From the NCBI RefSeq assembly GCF_015476655.1, contig NZ_JABFHF010000003.1, positions 248,001-312,000 on the forward strand: a DNA stretch of 64,000 nt. The letters are read 5' to 3'. The stretch is from Aquiflexum lacus (GTDB lineage Bacteria > Bacteroidota > Bacteroidia > Cytophagales > Cyclobacteriaceae). The notes beneath the pieces were generated by a model that was not told where the DNA came from, made no database searches, and was given only the letters and a program-made list of their open reading frames with translations. Shown piece after piece: positions 1 to 8,094 of the stretch. A program made the translations under genes and the position numbers. Each line of letters starts with the position of its first letter. The first letter of the stretch is position 1.

Positions 1-1
1 C

Positions 2-727
2 GATTATCAAGAGAAGCTCAATGAACTTAATGATGCCTATTTTGAAGCAATGAGCAAAAGAGATCAAGATGCCATCAAGGATATTCAAAACAAAGCTATG
101 TTGATTGAAACTTCTCATAGTGAAAAAGTCAAAAAAACATTGGAAGGGATGAATGGAAGCTTTGCCACGATGGCAGGGATTTCCCTATTGAATCTCAAGA
201 ATGATTTCTTATTTGTTGATCAGATGGTTTCTGATCTCAACCAAAAATATCCTGATACGAAGATGATACAGGTGATGGCCAATCAACTGGATGAGATGAG
301 GGCATTATCGATAGGTCAAATAGCCCCCGAAATATCGCTGCCTGATCCCGATGGTAATATGGTAAATCTCTCGGACTTAAGAGGTAAATATGTTTTAATT
401 GACTTTTGGGCTGCATGGTGCAGACCTTGTAGACAGGAAAACCCAAATGTTGTAAAATTGTATAATGAATACAATGATAAAGGTTTCGAGGTTTTCGGAG
501 TGTCTTTGGATCGGACAAAAGATGCTTGGGTAAAAGCAATCGAAGAAGATGAACTGACCTGGACCCATGTTTCTGACCTGAAATATTTCAATTCTGCTGC
601 GGCAGCTTTGTATCAAATCAATGCAATCCCAGCCACTTACATGGTGGATCCAGAAGGAAGGATTATTGCTAAAGATTTAAGAGGTGTAAATTTGGAAAAT
701 AAATTGAAAGAAATCTTCAATCAATAA
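2..727 (+). CDS. TlpA/AhpC-type thioredoxin-like protein, 5' truncated
   Basis: The reading frame is open to the left edge, so the N-terminus is missing; 241 residues are visible. The C-terminal ~140 residues are a thioredoxin fold of the TlpA/ResA kind: a GQIAPEISLPDPDG entry, then FWAAWCRPCRQENP carrying the CxxC redox pair, and the cis-Pro segment NAIPATYMVD near the end. The helical part before it resembles the N-terminal region common in Bacteroidota TlpA proteins that carry DUF4369-like domains. Such proteins are normally exported and reduce or isomerise disulfides in the periplasm; the signal peptide would lie outside the window. A 270-bp AT-rich spacer separates it from the next operon. 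The family call is firm, the substrate unknown. Confidence 0.85.
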   Translation, partial: DYQEKLNELNDAYFEAMSKRDQDAIKDIQNKAMLIETSHSEKVKKTLEGMNGSFATMAGISLLNLKNDFLFVDQMVSDLNQKYPDTKMIQVMANQLDEMRALSIGQIAPEISLPDPDGNMVNLSDLRGKYVLIDFWAAWCRPCRQENPNVVKLYNEYNDKGFEVFGVSLDRTKDAWVKAIEEDELTWTHVSDLKYFNSAAAALYQINAIPATYMVDPEGRIIAKDLRGVNLENKLKEIFNQ

Positions 728-812
728 AATACCGATCAAACGAAGAGGCAGTGTTTTGGGCACTTGTAGTCTTTTTATTTGTAAAAATAAATTTTATATT
801 CCTTCGTCAAAC

Positions 813-847
813 ATTGAAAATATATAAAGAATTTTCACATAGATTTG
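813..847 (+). promoter_or_regulatory. Bacteroidota-type promoter for the 998-5349 cassette
   Basis: TAGATTTG at 840-847 matches the Bacteroidota -7 consensus TAnnTTTG exactly, with ATTG at 813-816 as a -33 candidate; the spacing of 23 nt is slightly long. It lies about 150 bp before the first start codon of the cassette in an AT-rich spacer with no gene of its own. Confidence 0.4.
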
Positions 848-997
848 TGCATCTTTGAAAAATACAAAAAACACACAAATTGCAATTCCAGAAATAATAA
901 ATTCAAAATAAATAATTTGAAATCTTTCAATGGAATACATTTTGTACAATATAAAGTAACCCAATCTCTTAAATTAAAATTAATCAATTAGCTAAAC

Positions 998-1471
998 ATG
1001 AAAAAAAGAACCGTCCAATCACCACTGAGCAGGATACTGACAATTGCCCTGTTTGGATTGCTAGCCTTGGGTGCCTGTAAAGGGAAGAAGAAAGTCGTAG
1101 CAGCACCAGAACCAGCACCTGTAGAAGAAGTAAAACCAACCCCACCACCACCACCTGCGCCAGGTCCTTCTGCTGAGGAAGTTGCAGTAGGTAAATTGGA
1201 GAATTATTTCAACAGTATCGCCAATTCCAGCAATCTAGATGCTGCCAATACGACTATCCAAGAAGCATCCGGCATGTTTTCTAATTCAAATACACCTGTT
1301 TTGATTGTGATTCATGAAGAAAGTGGAATTAAGGATTATGATGAACCTACTACCATTGATAAATATTTGAATTACCTAAAAGACACCAAGAAAAACCTCA
1401 ACTTTATATCCGATATCAGACTTGATAATAATGGTAGGGTTTCTGAACTGGAACTTCGTCGTAAAAAATAA
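998..1471 (+). CDS. Putative lipoprotein with proline-rich linker
   Basis: 157 residues. A type II signal peptide ends in the lipobox LGAC (Cys about residue 26) followed by KGKKK. Then comes a proline-rich linker (roughly residues 38-58) and a small C-terminal domain. That domain, starting KLENYFNSIA, follows the same pattern as the N-terminal domains of the proteins at 1495 and 2896: an aromatic helix, a spacer, then an acidic helix ending in [M/L]F. It is probably anchored to the outer membrane or inner membrane by lipid. First gene of a four-gene cassette, 23 bp before the next. I do not recognise a named family; NTF2-like is a structural guess only. Confidence 0.7.
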   Translation: MKKRTVQSPLSRILTIALFGLLALGACKGKKKVVAAPEPAPVEEVKPTPPPPPAPGPSAEEVAVGKLENYFNSIANSSNLDAANTTIQEASGMFSNSNTPVLIVIHEESGIKDYDEPTTIDKYLNYLKDTKKNLNFISDIRLDNNGRVSELELRRKK

Positions 1472-1494
1472 TATCCACCGTAAAATCTAATCAA

Positions 1495-2073
1495 ATGAAA
1501 AAATATATCCCACTTTTCCTGTTGCTGTTTTTGGTATCAGCATCAGTTTCAATGGCCCAATCCGACAATATCAGTCCAGCTAGAAAGCAGGCGATTGATT
1601 CCTTGGCATTGGAAAAAGTAAAAGATTTGAGTAAGTATATCAGTATAATTGGAAGTAAGGAAACACAATTCTCTGAGGCAAATCGCGTTATGGACAGAGC
1701 GGAAGAACTATTTGCACCAGGTGCTGAAATGGGAGTTTCTTCCTTGAACCGCAAAGAAATAGCTTATTATAAAGTAAGAAGATACTTTGAAAGATTGATG
1801 GCTTTGAATTATGATCGGGTAAACATTTCATGGTACGATATTCATTACATCAGTGATCTTGAAAGACAGCCTGATGGAAGATATGTTGGCGTTGTAACTG
1901 TTTACCAGAGATTTGAAGGTACTTCCCTTGAAAGTGGTCTAAACTATAGAGATACCACCAAAAAAGATATCACCATATACGTTGAGAAAAAACAAACTCA
2001 GATCGCCGGTAGGACTATCGAATTCTGGGATGTGATGCTCGGTGATATCCGTGTGACTGAAACCTCCGCATGA
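1495..2073 (+). CDS. Exported hypothetical protein, cassette gene 2
   Basis: 192 residues with a Sec signal peptide cleaved after about SMAQ (residue 22). The mature part is a single domain containing IGSKET near residue 54, a motif that recurs as VGSKDT in the leucine-rich-repeat protein two genes downstream. It is followed by a helix ending in ELF and several beta-strands (NISWYDIHYI, YVGVVTVYQRF). It therefore looks like a free-standing copy of the domain fused to the repeats at 2896. Its stop overlaps the next start by 4 nt (ATGA), which indicates translational coupling. Function unknown. Confidence 0.72.
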   Translation: MKKYIPLFLLLFLVSASVSMAQSDNISPARKQAIDSLALEKVKDLSKYISIIGSKETQFSEANRVMDRAEELFAPGAEMGVSSLNRKEIAYYKVRRYFERLMALNYDRVNISWYDIHYISDLERQPDGRYVGVVTVYQRFEGTSLESGLNYRDTTKKDITIYVEKKQTQIAGRTIEFWDVMLGDIRVTETSA

Positions 2074-2909
2074 GAAAACTATTATTAGTATTAGTATTAT
2101 TTATTACATCCTTATCAATGGCGAGCAGCCAGGGCCTTTACAGCCCTGGTTCGCCGAAGGATGATGGCAGATTCGCCGCTTCAACAAAACAAGTCAACCA
2201 ATTTTTTAGAAGGTTTAATGCCGAAGAAAGTCAGGATGGACAAAAAAGGTATTATTCCGGAGACCCTCTCTATAGGGATAGGGAATTAAGAGGTCAATTT
2301 ATTAGCATACTTTTTGACAATGAAACATCGGGTATCACCAATAATCTCAAATCTGATTTCATGAAAGAAGTACTTGCAGATAATCTGCCGCAATTCCTGA
2401 ATTTTCATCGGGAAGGATGGTTTGCAGAAGTAAGTTCAATTTTCATGTATAAGGGAAAAAGGGAAAATGTCACTTTATTCCTCAAAATCCAGCCTGAAGG
2501 TTTGGGGTATGAGTGGGTTATTGATAAAGTAATATTCGAACCCTTCAGGGATGTTTTCAAAAAACCAAGTGGAAGTGAAAAAGGCTTCCTTCATCCTTTG
2601 AGTCATGAATTGGGCTTTATGAATCTTAGAAGAGCATTTCAGGATTCTGATACTCCTGAGGCATTTACTTCAAAAGAATATGAACCCGATTACCTGACTT
2701 TATTTCTTTACGAAATGAAAAAAGGCAATATCAGATTTGAAACAATAAGTGATGTGAAATTCCATTTCTTCCAGATCAACAATTGGTATTTCGAACTCAA
2801 TCAATTCAACAGACCGGGATTCAATACCGGTTGGCTGATAGGAAATTTAGTGAAACTCAACCCAGGAGATAAAGAAACTATTCTCAAGTATATTTATGAT
2901 CAAAAATAA
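2070..2909 (+). CDS. Exported hypothetical protein, cassette gene 3
   Basis: 279 residues with a signal peptide ending near SMASSQG (about residue 21). The mature protein starts with a helix (KQVNQFFRRFNAEE) and has long beta-rich stretches such as NVTLFLKIQPEG and YEWVIDKVIFEPF. No cysteine pairs, metal motifs or membrane helices are evident. It overlaps its upstream neighbour by 4 nt and the downstream LRR gene by 14 nt, so the three are almost certainly co-translated. I do not recognise the family; a distant relation to the shared domain of genes 1, 2 and 4 is possible but weaker. Confidence 0.7.
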   Translation: MRKLLLVLVLFITSLSMASSQGLYSPGSPKDDGRFAASTKQVNQFFRRFNAEESQDGQKRYYSGDPLYRDRELRGQFISILFDNETSGITNNLKSDFMKEVLADNLPQFLNFHREGWFAEVSSIFMYKGKRENVTLFLKIQPEGLGYEWVIDKVIFEPFRDVFKKPSGSEKGFLHPLSHELGFMNLRRAFQDSDTPEAFTSKEYEPDYLTLFLYEMKKGNIRFETISDVKFHFFQINNWYFELNQFNRPGFNTGWLIGNLVKLNPGDKETILKYIYDQK

Positions 2910-5349
2910 GCACTTCATTCTTTTTATTATTTCTTTGATTGGAACAATGACACCGGGTTTTTCTCAAAACCTGGGTGATTATACCAAAACAGAAATTAAA
3001 GAATTGTCTCAAAAGGTGGACGATCAAGTACAGTTTTTGGAGTATTTTTTCAATACTGTAGGCAGTAAGGATACGCCTTCGAGGGATAAGGATGTGATTA
3101 TCAGGGAGAGCTATAAAAAGATTTTTAGAGACGAAAAAGTCCAAGTAGAAGATGACCTTTTGCTGGATAGAAAAGTAATTACCAATAAGGATGTGACAGC
3201 TTATCTAAAAGATATCGAGTTTTTTTTCAAGGATGCCAACTTTAAATTTAAAGTCCGAGAGGTTAAGCCTTTTTTGAGAGACAATGAGGAATTATCATTT
3301 CTTGTTTCCATGGACAGGACGCTTACAGCGACAGGTCTCAACGATGAGAAGATCACCAATACAAAAGAACGTTTTGTGGAAGTGAATGTGGATAAAAAAT
3401 CAAATGAACTGAAAATTGCCAGTATATACACCACCAAATTGAGTAGGGATGAAGAATTGACAGAGTGGTGGTCAACACTTTCTTATACGTGGGAAGCTTA
3501 TTTTAGAGAAAAAATTGGGTTATCCGAAGAAGATTCAATTATGCTGGAACACCTTTATAAGATCAGTATTATTGACTCTTTGGACTTTTCGGGTAATGAA
3601 TATGTTCTTGATCTTGAGCCAATTCATGCGCTAAGAGAACTAAAATACATTAATATTAGCAACACCAAAATAGTTGAGCTTAATCCTATCAGTCATGTGA
3701 CTTTTCTGAATTATCTGGACATTTCCAATACCCCCACTGAAGATATTCAGTTTATAAAATACTCTGATAATCTAGGGTACTTGAATATTTCAGGTACGCA
3801 GATTCAGGATATCAGTGAATTGGGTAATTTAAAAAAGCTTCATTCGCTCAAAGCCATAAATGTTCCTGTTCAGAGCTTTGCAGTGCTCAATTCTTTTGAA
3901 TCATTGAAAGATCTGGATTTAAGTAATAGTGGTTTTAACAATATTGAAAATATCAGTGAATTGGAGAATCTTGAAAGGTTGGATATCAGTGGGAATTACT
4001 TGATGAACCTTGATCTTCTGTCATCCCTTAAAAGTTTGGAAGAAATAACCCTCAAAGAGACCAATATAGTAGATTTGACACCGCTTGTAGGATTGGAAAA
4101 ACTCAATATGATTAATATCAATCAGACTGAAGTTTCTGACCTGAGTGCATTAAGTGGAAAAAGATCCCTGCGAAAATTATATGCTGACAGGACAGGTGTT
4201 GCGGAGGAAAGTGCGGATGAATTTGCCAGAAGAAATAGGTCAGTCCTTTTAATTCACCATGTCGAAAACCTTCAGACTTGGTGGAATGGGCTTCCGGTTG
4301 AGTGGAAAGCAACGCTAGCGAATATCAATCCTAAGCTTAAATCAACCACTCCTGCTATTGAAGACATTTCATTTACTGTAGGGGCTGATTCCTTGGATCT
4401 TTCCGCAAGTGATATCAACGCACTAGGTCCTGTACTGAAATTTAAAAAAATCAATCATCTTAACTTTGATGATACCCAGGTCAACGACCTTACACCACTT
4501 TCTGATATCAAGACTTTATTGACAATATCAGGTAAGAATACGAAGGTTAAAAATCTTCAGCCGTTGGTTAACTTGCTGGATTTGACAAGGATTGATTTTC
4601 GTGACAGCCCAGTGGAATCATTTTTGATCCTAAAAGAACTTCCTGCATTGGAGTACCTTAATCTCGATAATTCTGAAATTAATGCTGAAGATCTACCGGA
4701 GTTTTTGACTGCCAATAAAAAAATAAATATCATTTACCGATCAACTTCCCTTGAACAGTGGTGGGATATTTTGGATGAAACTTGGAAGTCTGTCTTTAAA
4801 GAACAGTTTGGCGACTCTGACCAAACACCTACTTTAGAGTCCTTACACAGTTGGACAGCACAGCCTGAAGTAAAAATTCAAGGGGTACAAATATCCAACC
4901 TTCAGCCATTATTGATTTTTAATAATTTGAGGAAACTTTCAGTTTCAAATGTTCCCATGATTGATATTTCGGATCTTTCCAATATGCCTCTTTTAGAACA
5001 ATTGAAAGTTTCTCATGCCCCTGTTACTGATCTTTCAGTATTGACTCCCCTTAGAAATCTACTTGTCCTTGACGTTTCCAACACAGGTATTGAAGATTTG
5101 AGACCCTTAGGCGAATTACCAGGTTTGGAATCATTGGTCATTTCAGGAACCAATATTAGAGTTTTACGTGGTTTGGAAACTCTGATTAATCTTAAGCATT
5201 TGGATATTGCCAGCACCAATGTCAGATCCCTGAAGCCTGTTCAAGGTTTGAATCTAGAAAGTTTGATATGCTTTAACACAAGATTGAACCAAAGGGCCGT
5301 CGATGGTTTCAAAAAGCTAAATCCCAATGCCGACGTGAGGTTTTATTAG
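2896..5349 (+). CDS. Exported leucine-rich-repeat protein
   Basis: 817 residues. A signal peptide (cleavage about GFSQ, residue 24) precedes an N-terminal domain (~25-185) related to the product at 1495 (VGSKDT in place of IGSKET). After that the protein alternates a short tryptophan module with blocks of 22-residue leucine-rich repeats of the internalin-like type (L..L..L.IS.T.V.DL.PL). The tryptophan modules are TEWWSTLSYTW (~190), QTWWNGLPVEWK (~460) and EQWWDILDETWK (~620). Such repeats make a curved protein-binding surface outside the cytoplasm. There is no C-terminal sorting domain and no lipobox. Last gene of the cassette, overlapping the previous gene by 14 nt. The partner is unknown. 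Confidence 0.85.
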   Translation: MIKNKHFILFIISLIGTMTPGFSQNLGDYTKTEIKELSQKVDDQVQFLEYFFNTVGSKDTPSRDKDVIIRESYKKIFRDEKVQVEDDLLLDRKVITNKDVTAYLKDIEFFFKDANFKFKVREVKPFLRDNEELSFLVSMDRTLTATGLNDEKITNTKERFVEVNVDKKSNELKIASIYTTKLSRDEELTEWWSTLSYTWEAYFREKIGLSEEDSIMLEHLYKISIIDSLDFSGNEYVLDLEPIHALRELKYINISNTKIVELNPISHVTFLNYLDISNTPTEDIQFIKYSDNLGYLNISGTQIQDISELGNLKKLHSLKAINVPVQSFAVLNSFESLKDLDLSNSGFNNIENISELENLERLDISGNYLMNLDLLSSLKSLEEITLKETNIVDLTPLVGLEKLNMININQTEVSDLSALSGKRSLRKLYADRTGVAEESADEFARRNRSVLLIHHVENLQTWWNGLPVEWKATLANINPKLKSTTPAIEDISFTVGADSLDLSASDINALGPVLKFKKINHLNFDDTQVNDLTPLSDIKTLLTISGKNTKVKNLQPLVNLLDLTRIDFRDSPVESFLILKELPALEYLNLDNSEINAEDLPEFLTANKKINIIYRSTSLEQWWDILDETWKSVFKEQFGDSDQTPTLESLHSWTAQPEVKIQGVQISNLQPLLIFNNLRKLSVSNVPMIDISDLSNMPLLEQLKVSHAPVTDLSVLTPLRNLLVLDVSNTGIEDLRPLGELPGLESLVISGTNIRVLRGLETLINLKHLDIASTNVRSLKPVQGLNLESLICFNTRLNQRAVDGFKKLNPNADVRFY

Positions 5350-5355
5350 GGGGAG

Positions 5356-5512
5356 GCTGAGAGGAGAGAAGCGAGAGATTAGAACTGAGAAAGAAGAGCC
5401 AAGAAAAAAGACCAAGAATCAGTCGTTTATGCGTATGGTGAAGCTGGTTCTTGGTATTTCGTACAAAATGTACTAGGAGTATTGTTCTTGCCAACTGCCA
5501 ACTGCAACTGCC
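5356..5512. repeat. Heptad-periodic degenerate repeat, spacer 1
   Basis: From 5356 to 5411 eight consecutive 7-nt words all end in AGA (gctgaga, ggagaga, agcgaga, gattaga, actgaga, aagaaga, gccaaga, aaaaaga). A second tract, 5489-5502, is tgccaac twice, followed by a 6-nt step. The spacer lies between convergent genes and contains no reading frame or terminator that I can support. Confidence 0.75.
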
Positions 5513-5523
5513 TTCTAAATCTT

Positions 5524-6546
5524 CTACTTTTTCAACACCTGTTCAAGGCTTTCTCGTAAAATTTGCCCCATATTGGTACAATTCAAAAACCTGTCATTTT
5601 TGTAGTGTCTAGCCAAATCTTTTTTGAGGGAATCTATATTTTCTTTGGTAGAAATCGTGTCATTTTCCATAGTTTTGAGTACATCTTCAATTTCAACGGT
5701 TGATGTTTTGAGCCTATTGGCAATTAAGGCTCTTTCCTCTCTTTGGTATTGGGCCATGGACTCCGGTGTAATATGTTTGATACCCAGCTGTATCAGCGCA
5801 TTATTCTGCTTAAAATACTGGGGTAGATAAATGGATTTTTTCGCCTCATAAGACTGTTGGTCAAAATCAATGGCACGGATTCTATAATGGGTTTCTTCAA
5901 AATCAGGCGTCACCACCACCACAAAGTTGGATGAATGCATGTCACCCAAAAGCCTTACAAAACACCTTTCATTGAACTTCACAAACTCCTTGGCCAATCT
6001 GATCGGATTAAGTAATGGGTCATTGATTTGTTGCCGCATAAACTGTTCTCCGGGTATTCCGGCAATATGTTCTTCTATCAGGGTGTTTTTGTGGACAAAA
6101 TAGCTGATTCGATTTGGGGAAAGTAAGTGCTCCAATTCCAGACCATAAACTCTGGAAGCATCTGCTTGTTTGACATAAAAATAATCGAAATTATCGTTTA
6201 TTCTATTTACAATCCTGACTCTGAAAGGCTGCGTATTTCCGTAGACACACAGATCAATCCGGTCCACATAAAGGTGTTTCATGACAGACATATCACCCTC
6301 GGCCTTTAGAAGAGAATAGATTTTTTTTACATTATAATGTATTTCCTCCCGATCAGATTGGGCATAAAAAACTGTCTCCCAAAGCGTATCGTTATCTTTA
6401 TAATCATACAATGGGATCGAACTGCTGTACCTCAATAAGTCATGGTAATGAATCGGAAAATCAACTTCCCGACCATATTTTTGAAGAAACAACCGTAAGC
6501 CGTCACTGATTGGATAAATTATTTTCTTTTTACTGATCAGTGCCAT
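5524..6546 (-). CDS. Kinase-fold (APH/Kdo-kinase-like) hypothetical protein
   Basis: 340 residues, cytoplasmic, no signal peptide. It shows a protein-kinase-like layout: YFYVKQ (Lys126, candidate ATP-binding lysine), LIEEHI (~157-162, hinge-like), GDMHSSN (201-207, equivalent to the HGDxHxxN catalytic loop) and AIDFDQ (225-230, equivalent to the metal-binding DFG/DxD). This order and spacing fit aminoglycoside-phosphotransferase or lipid-A-type small-molecule kinases more than Ser/Thr kinases. The substrate cannot be told. It ends convergently with the LRR gene, and 10 bp separate its start from the DUF3817 gene upstream. The kinase reading is inference from motifs, moderately strong. Confidence 0.7.
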   Translation of the reverse strand: MALISKKKIIYPISDGLRLFLQKYGREVDFPIHYHDLLRYSSSIPLYDYKDNDTLWETVFYAQSDREEIHYNVKKIYSLLKAEGDMSVMKHLYVDRIDLCVYGNTQPFRVRIVNRINDNFDYFYVKQADASRVYGLELEHLLSPNRISYFVHKNTLIEEHIAGIPGEQFMRQQINDPLLNPIRLAKEFVKFNERCFVRLLGDMHSSNFVVVVTPDFEETHYRIRAIDFDQQSYEAKKSIYLPQYFKQNNALIQLGIKHITPESMAQYQREERALIANRLKTSTVEIEDVLKTMENDTISTKENIDSLKKDLARHYKNDRFLNCTNMGQILRESLEQVLKK

Positions 6547-6556
6547 AAGATTAGAA

Positions 6557-6880
6557 TTAAGATTTAGCCATCTCTTTTTCTTCTTTGCTCAAATACCTGT
6601 CAAAAATAAATGGGCCAAATGGTAAAACCGAAGCCATCAAAGCAAAAAAGGTTTTACTGAAATTCCATGACATTCTTCTGGCTGTAGGAAAAACCACATA
6701 AATATAAATGACAAAAAGTATCCCATGTGCCCAGCCGACATAGGTGACAGCAAGTGGTAAATCCAACATGTATTTCAATGGCATGGCGATAAATAAAAGC
6801 ACTAGGAATGATATTCCTTCCACGATACTGATTATCCTGAACCTTTTTAACCACGTAATTTTAATATTGTCAGTGCTCAT
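6557..6880 (-). CDS. DUF3817 membrane protein
   Basis: 107 residues with three predicted membrane helices: ISIVEGISFLVLLFIAM, YVGWAHGILFVIYIYVV and TFFALMASVLPFGPFIF. The EGISF, GWAHG and PFGPF signatures are those of DUF3817, a small inner-membrane family found alone or fused to transporters, with no known function. Its ATG overlaps the stop of the upstream gene by 4 nt (ATGA), so the two are translated together. Confidence 0.85.
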   Translation of the reverse strand: MSTDNIKITWLKRFRIISIVEGISFLVLLFIAMPLKYMLDLPLAVTYVGWAHGILFVIYIYVVFPTARRMSWNFSKTFFALMASVLPFGPFIFDRYLSKEEKEMAKS

Positions 6881-7434
6881 TTTTGCTTTTTAGTAATGTT
6901 GAATAGTACCTGAAGTTCAGTCCAGAGTGCTTTTTTTAAAATAATATTTTCAAAGAGAATTTTCAGATCATCGGCAAAAAGGTATTCTACACCTTCATGA
7001 TTGATGATTTCGTAAGGTGATTTTTTGAGCATCATGATGTCATGTCTAAAATTCCCGAACAAAATTATTTTATTTGGGTTCATTGCCATAACATTAGAAA
7101 GTGATATCATTTCCATCGAATCAGAAGACGCTAGGGCTATGTCTTTCAAAGAACAACCCACTGCATTTAATATTTTGAACAAAAGTTCATGCAAAGCAGG
7201 ATCTAAAGACTTCCCTTGGTAAACTACCAATACACCTTTTCCAAATCCGCCCTCATATTCCAAATTCACTGAATCATTTTCTGAATCTTCTTCAACCAAG
7301 CTTATTTCCTGCTTTGGTTCAGGATAGGGAAGGGAATCTGATTCCTTCTCGATGATCATATTTTTCTCTTCGGGAAGAATAAAAATCTCACTGTCCATGA
7401 ACATAGCCAGATGATGAATGCTCAAATTTTCCAT
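6877..7434 (-). CDS. Hypothetical protein, possibly HolD-like (DNA polymerase III psi)
   Basis: 185 residues, cytoplasmic. It has a short N-terminal helix (IHHLAMFMDSEIFIL), an acidic linker (~25-60) and a compact C-terminal alpha/beta domain with KGVLVVYQG, KIILFGNF and a final GVEYLFADDLKILF...KKALWTELQ. The ending (G + hydrophobic + L..L..N...K..LW..L) resembles the end of the E. coli psi subunit, whose fold is related to uracil-DNA glycosylase. That is inference from a short pattern; it could equally be an unrelated Bacteroidota-specific protein. Overlaps the DUF3817 gene by 4 nt. Confidence 0.6.
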   Translation of the reverse strand: MENLSIHHLAMFMDSEIFILPEEKNMIIEKESDSLPYPEPKQEISLVEEDSENDSVNLEYEGGFGKGVLVVYQGKSLDPALHELLFKILNAVGCSLKDIALASSDSMEMISLSNVMAMNPNKIILFGNFRHDIMMLKKSPYEIINHEGVEYLFADDLKILFENIILKKALWTELQVLFNITKKQK

Positions 7435-7479
7435 GTGCCTAAATTGATTAAAAAATCGGGGTATTACAAGAAGTAGAGA

Positions 7480-8013
7480 CTATGATTCTTTTGGATTATC
7501 CATGTTAAAAATCGACTTGAGTTCAACGGCATCTTTTGGGTCCATTCTTTTCGCAAGTACAAGCCTTAATTGCCTTCTTCTCAAAGCCCCTTCAAACAAT
7601 TCAACTTCTTCCGGCGTGCTCGGTTCTACTTCAGGCACTTCAATCGGCCTCCCATTTTGATCTACAGCTACAAATGTAAAGAAGGCTCTATGGGTAAGTA
7701 TTTTTTTGTTTGCGGGAATATCTTCTGCCCAAACTTCAATGAATACTTCCATGGAAGAGTTGAATGCCCGGGTAACCTGAGATTTTAAAGTCACGACATT
7801 TCCAAGTGCAATAGGATGTTTGAACGAAATACTATCAGCCGCTGCTGTCACTACAATTCTATTGGAATGCTTTTGCGCTGCTATAGCCGCTACGACGTCC
7901 ATCCAATGCATCAGTTTGCCACCCATGAGGTTGTTGAGGGTATTGGTGTCATTGGGGAGAACCATCTCGGTCATAATTACCGCCGATTGACTGGCAAGTT
8001 TCTTTTTTGTCAT
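7480..8013 (-). CDS. Acyl-CoA thioesterase, hotdog fold
   Basis: 177 residues, the usual length for the YciA/BACH type of acyl-CoA hydrolases. The diagnostic stretch NTLNNLMGGKLMHWMD (about residues 24-39) carries the Asn/Gly and Asp of the hotdog active site, and the central helix is followed by strands ISFKHPIALGNVVTLKSQV. A second part, LRRRQLRLVLAKR, is typical of the C-terminal extension in Bacteroidota members. It hydrolyses acyl-CoA to free acid and CoA in the cytoplasm; chain preference cannot be read. Separate transcription unit or last in a run with pcm. Confidence 0.88.
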   Translation of the reverse strand: MTKKKLASQSAVIMTEMVLPNDTNTLNNLMGGKLMHWMDVVAAIAAQKHSNRIVVTAAADSISFKHPIALGNVVTLKSQVTRAFNSSMEVFIEVWAEDIPANKKILTHRAFFTFVAVDQNGRPIEVPEVEPSTPEEVELFEGALRRRQLRLVLAKRMDPKDAVELKSIFNMDNPKES

Positions 8014-8094
8014 AAAAATTAATTTTTTTGTAAAATTACAAAATTATTGATTCATATTTTAATTATAGGATTCAAAATTCAGTATATTATTCTG

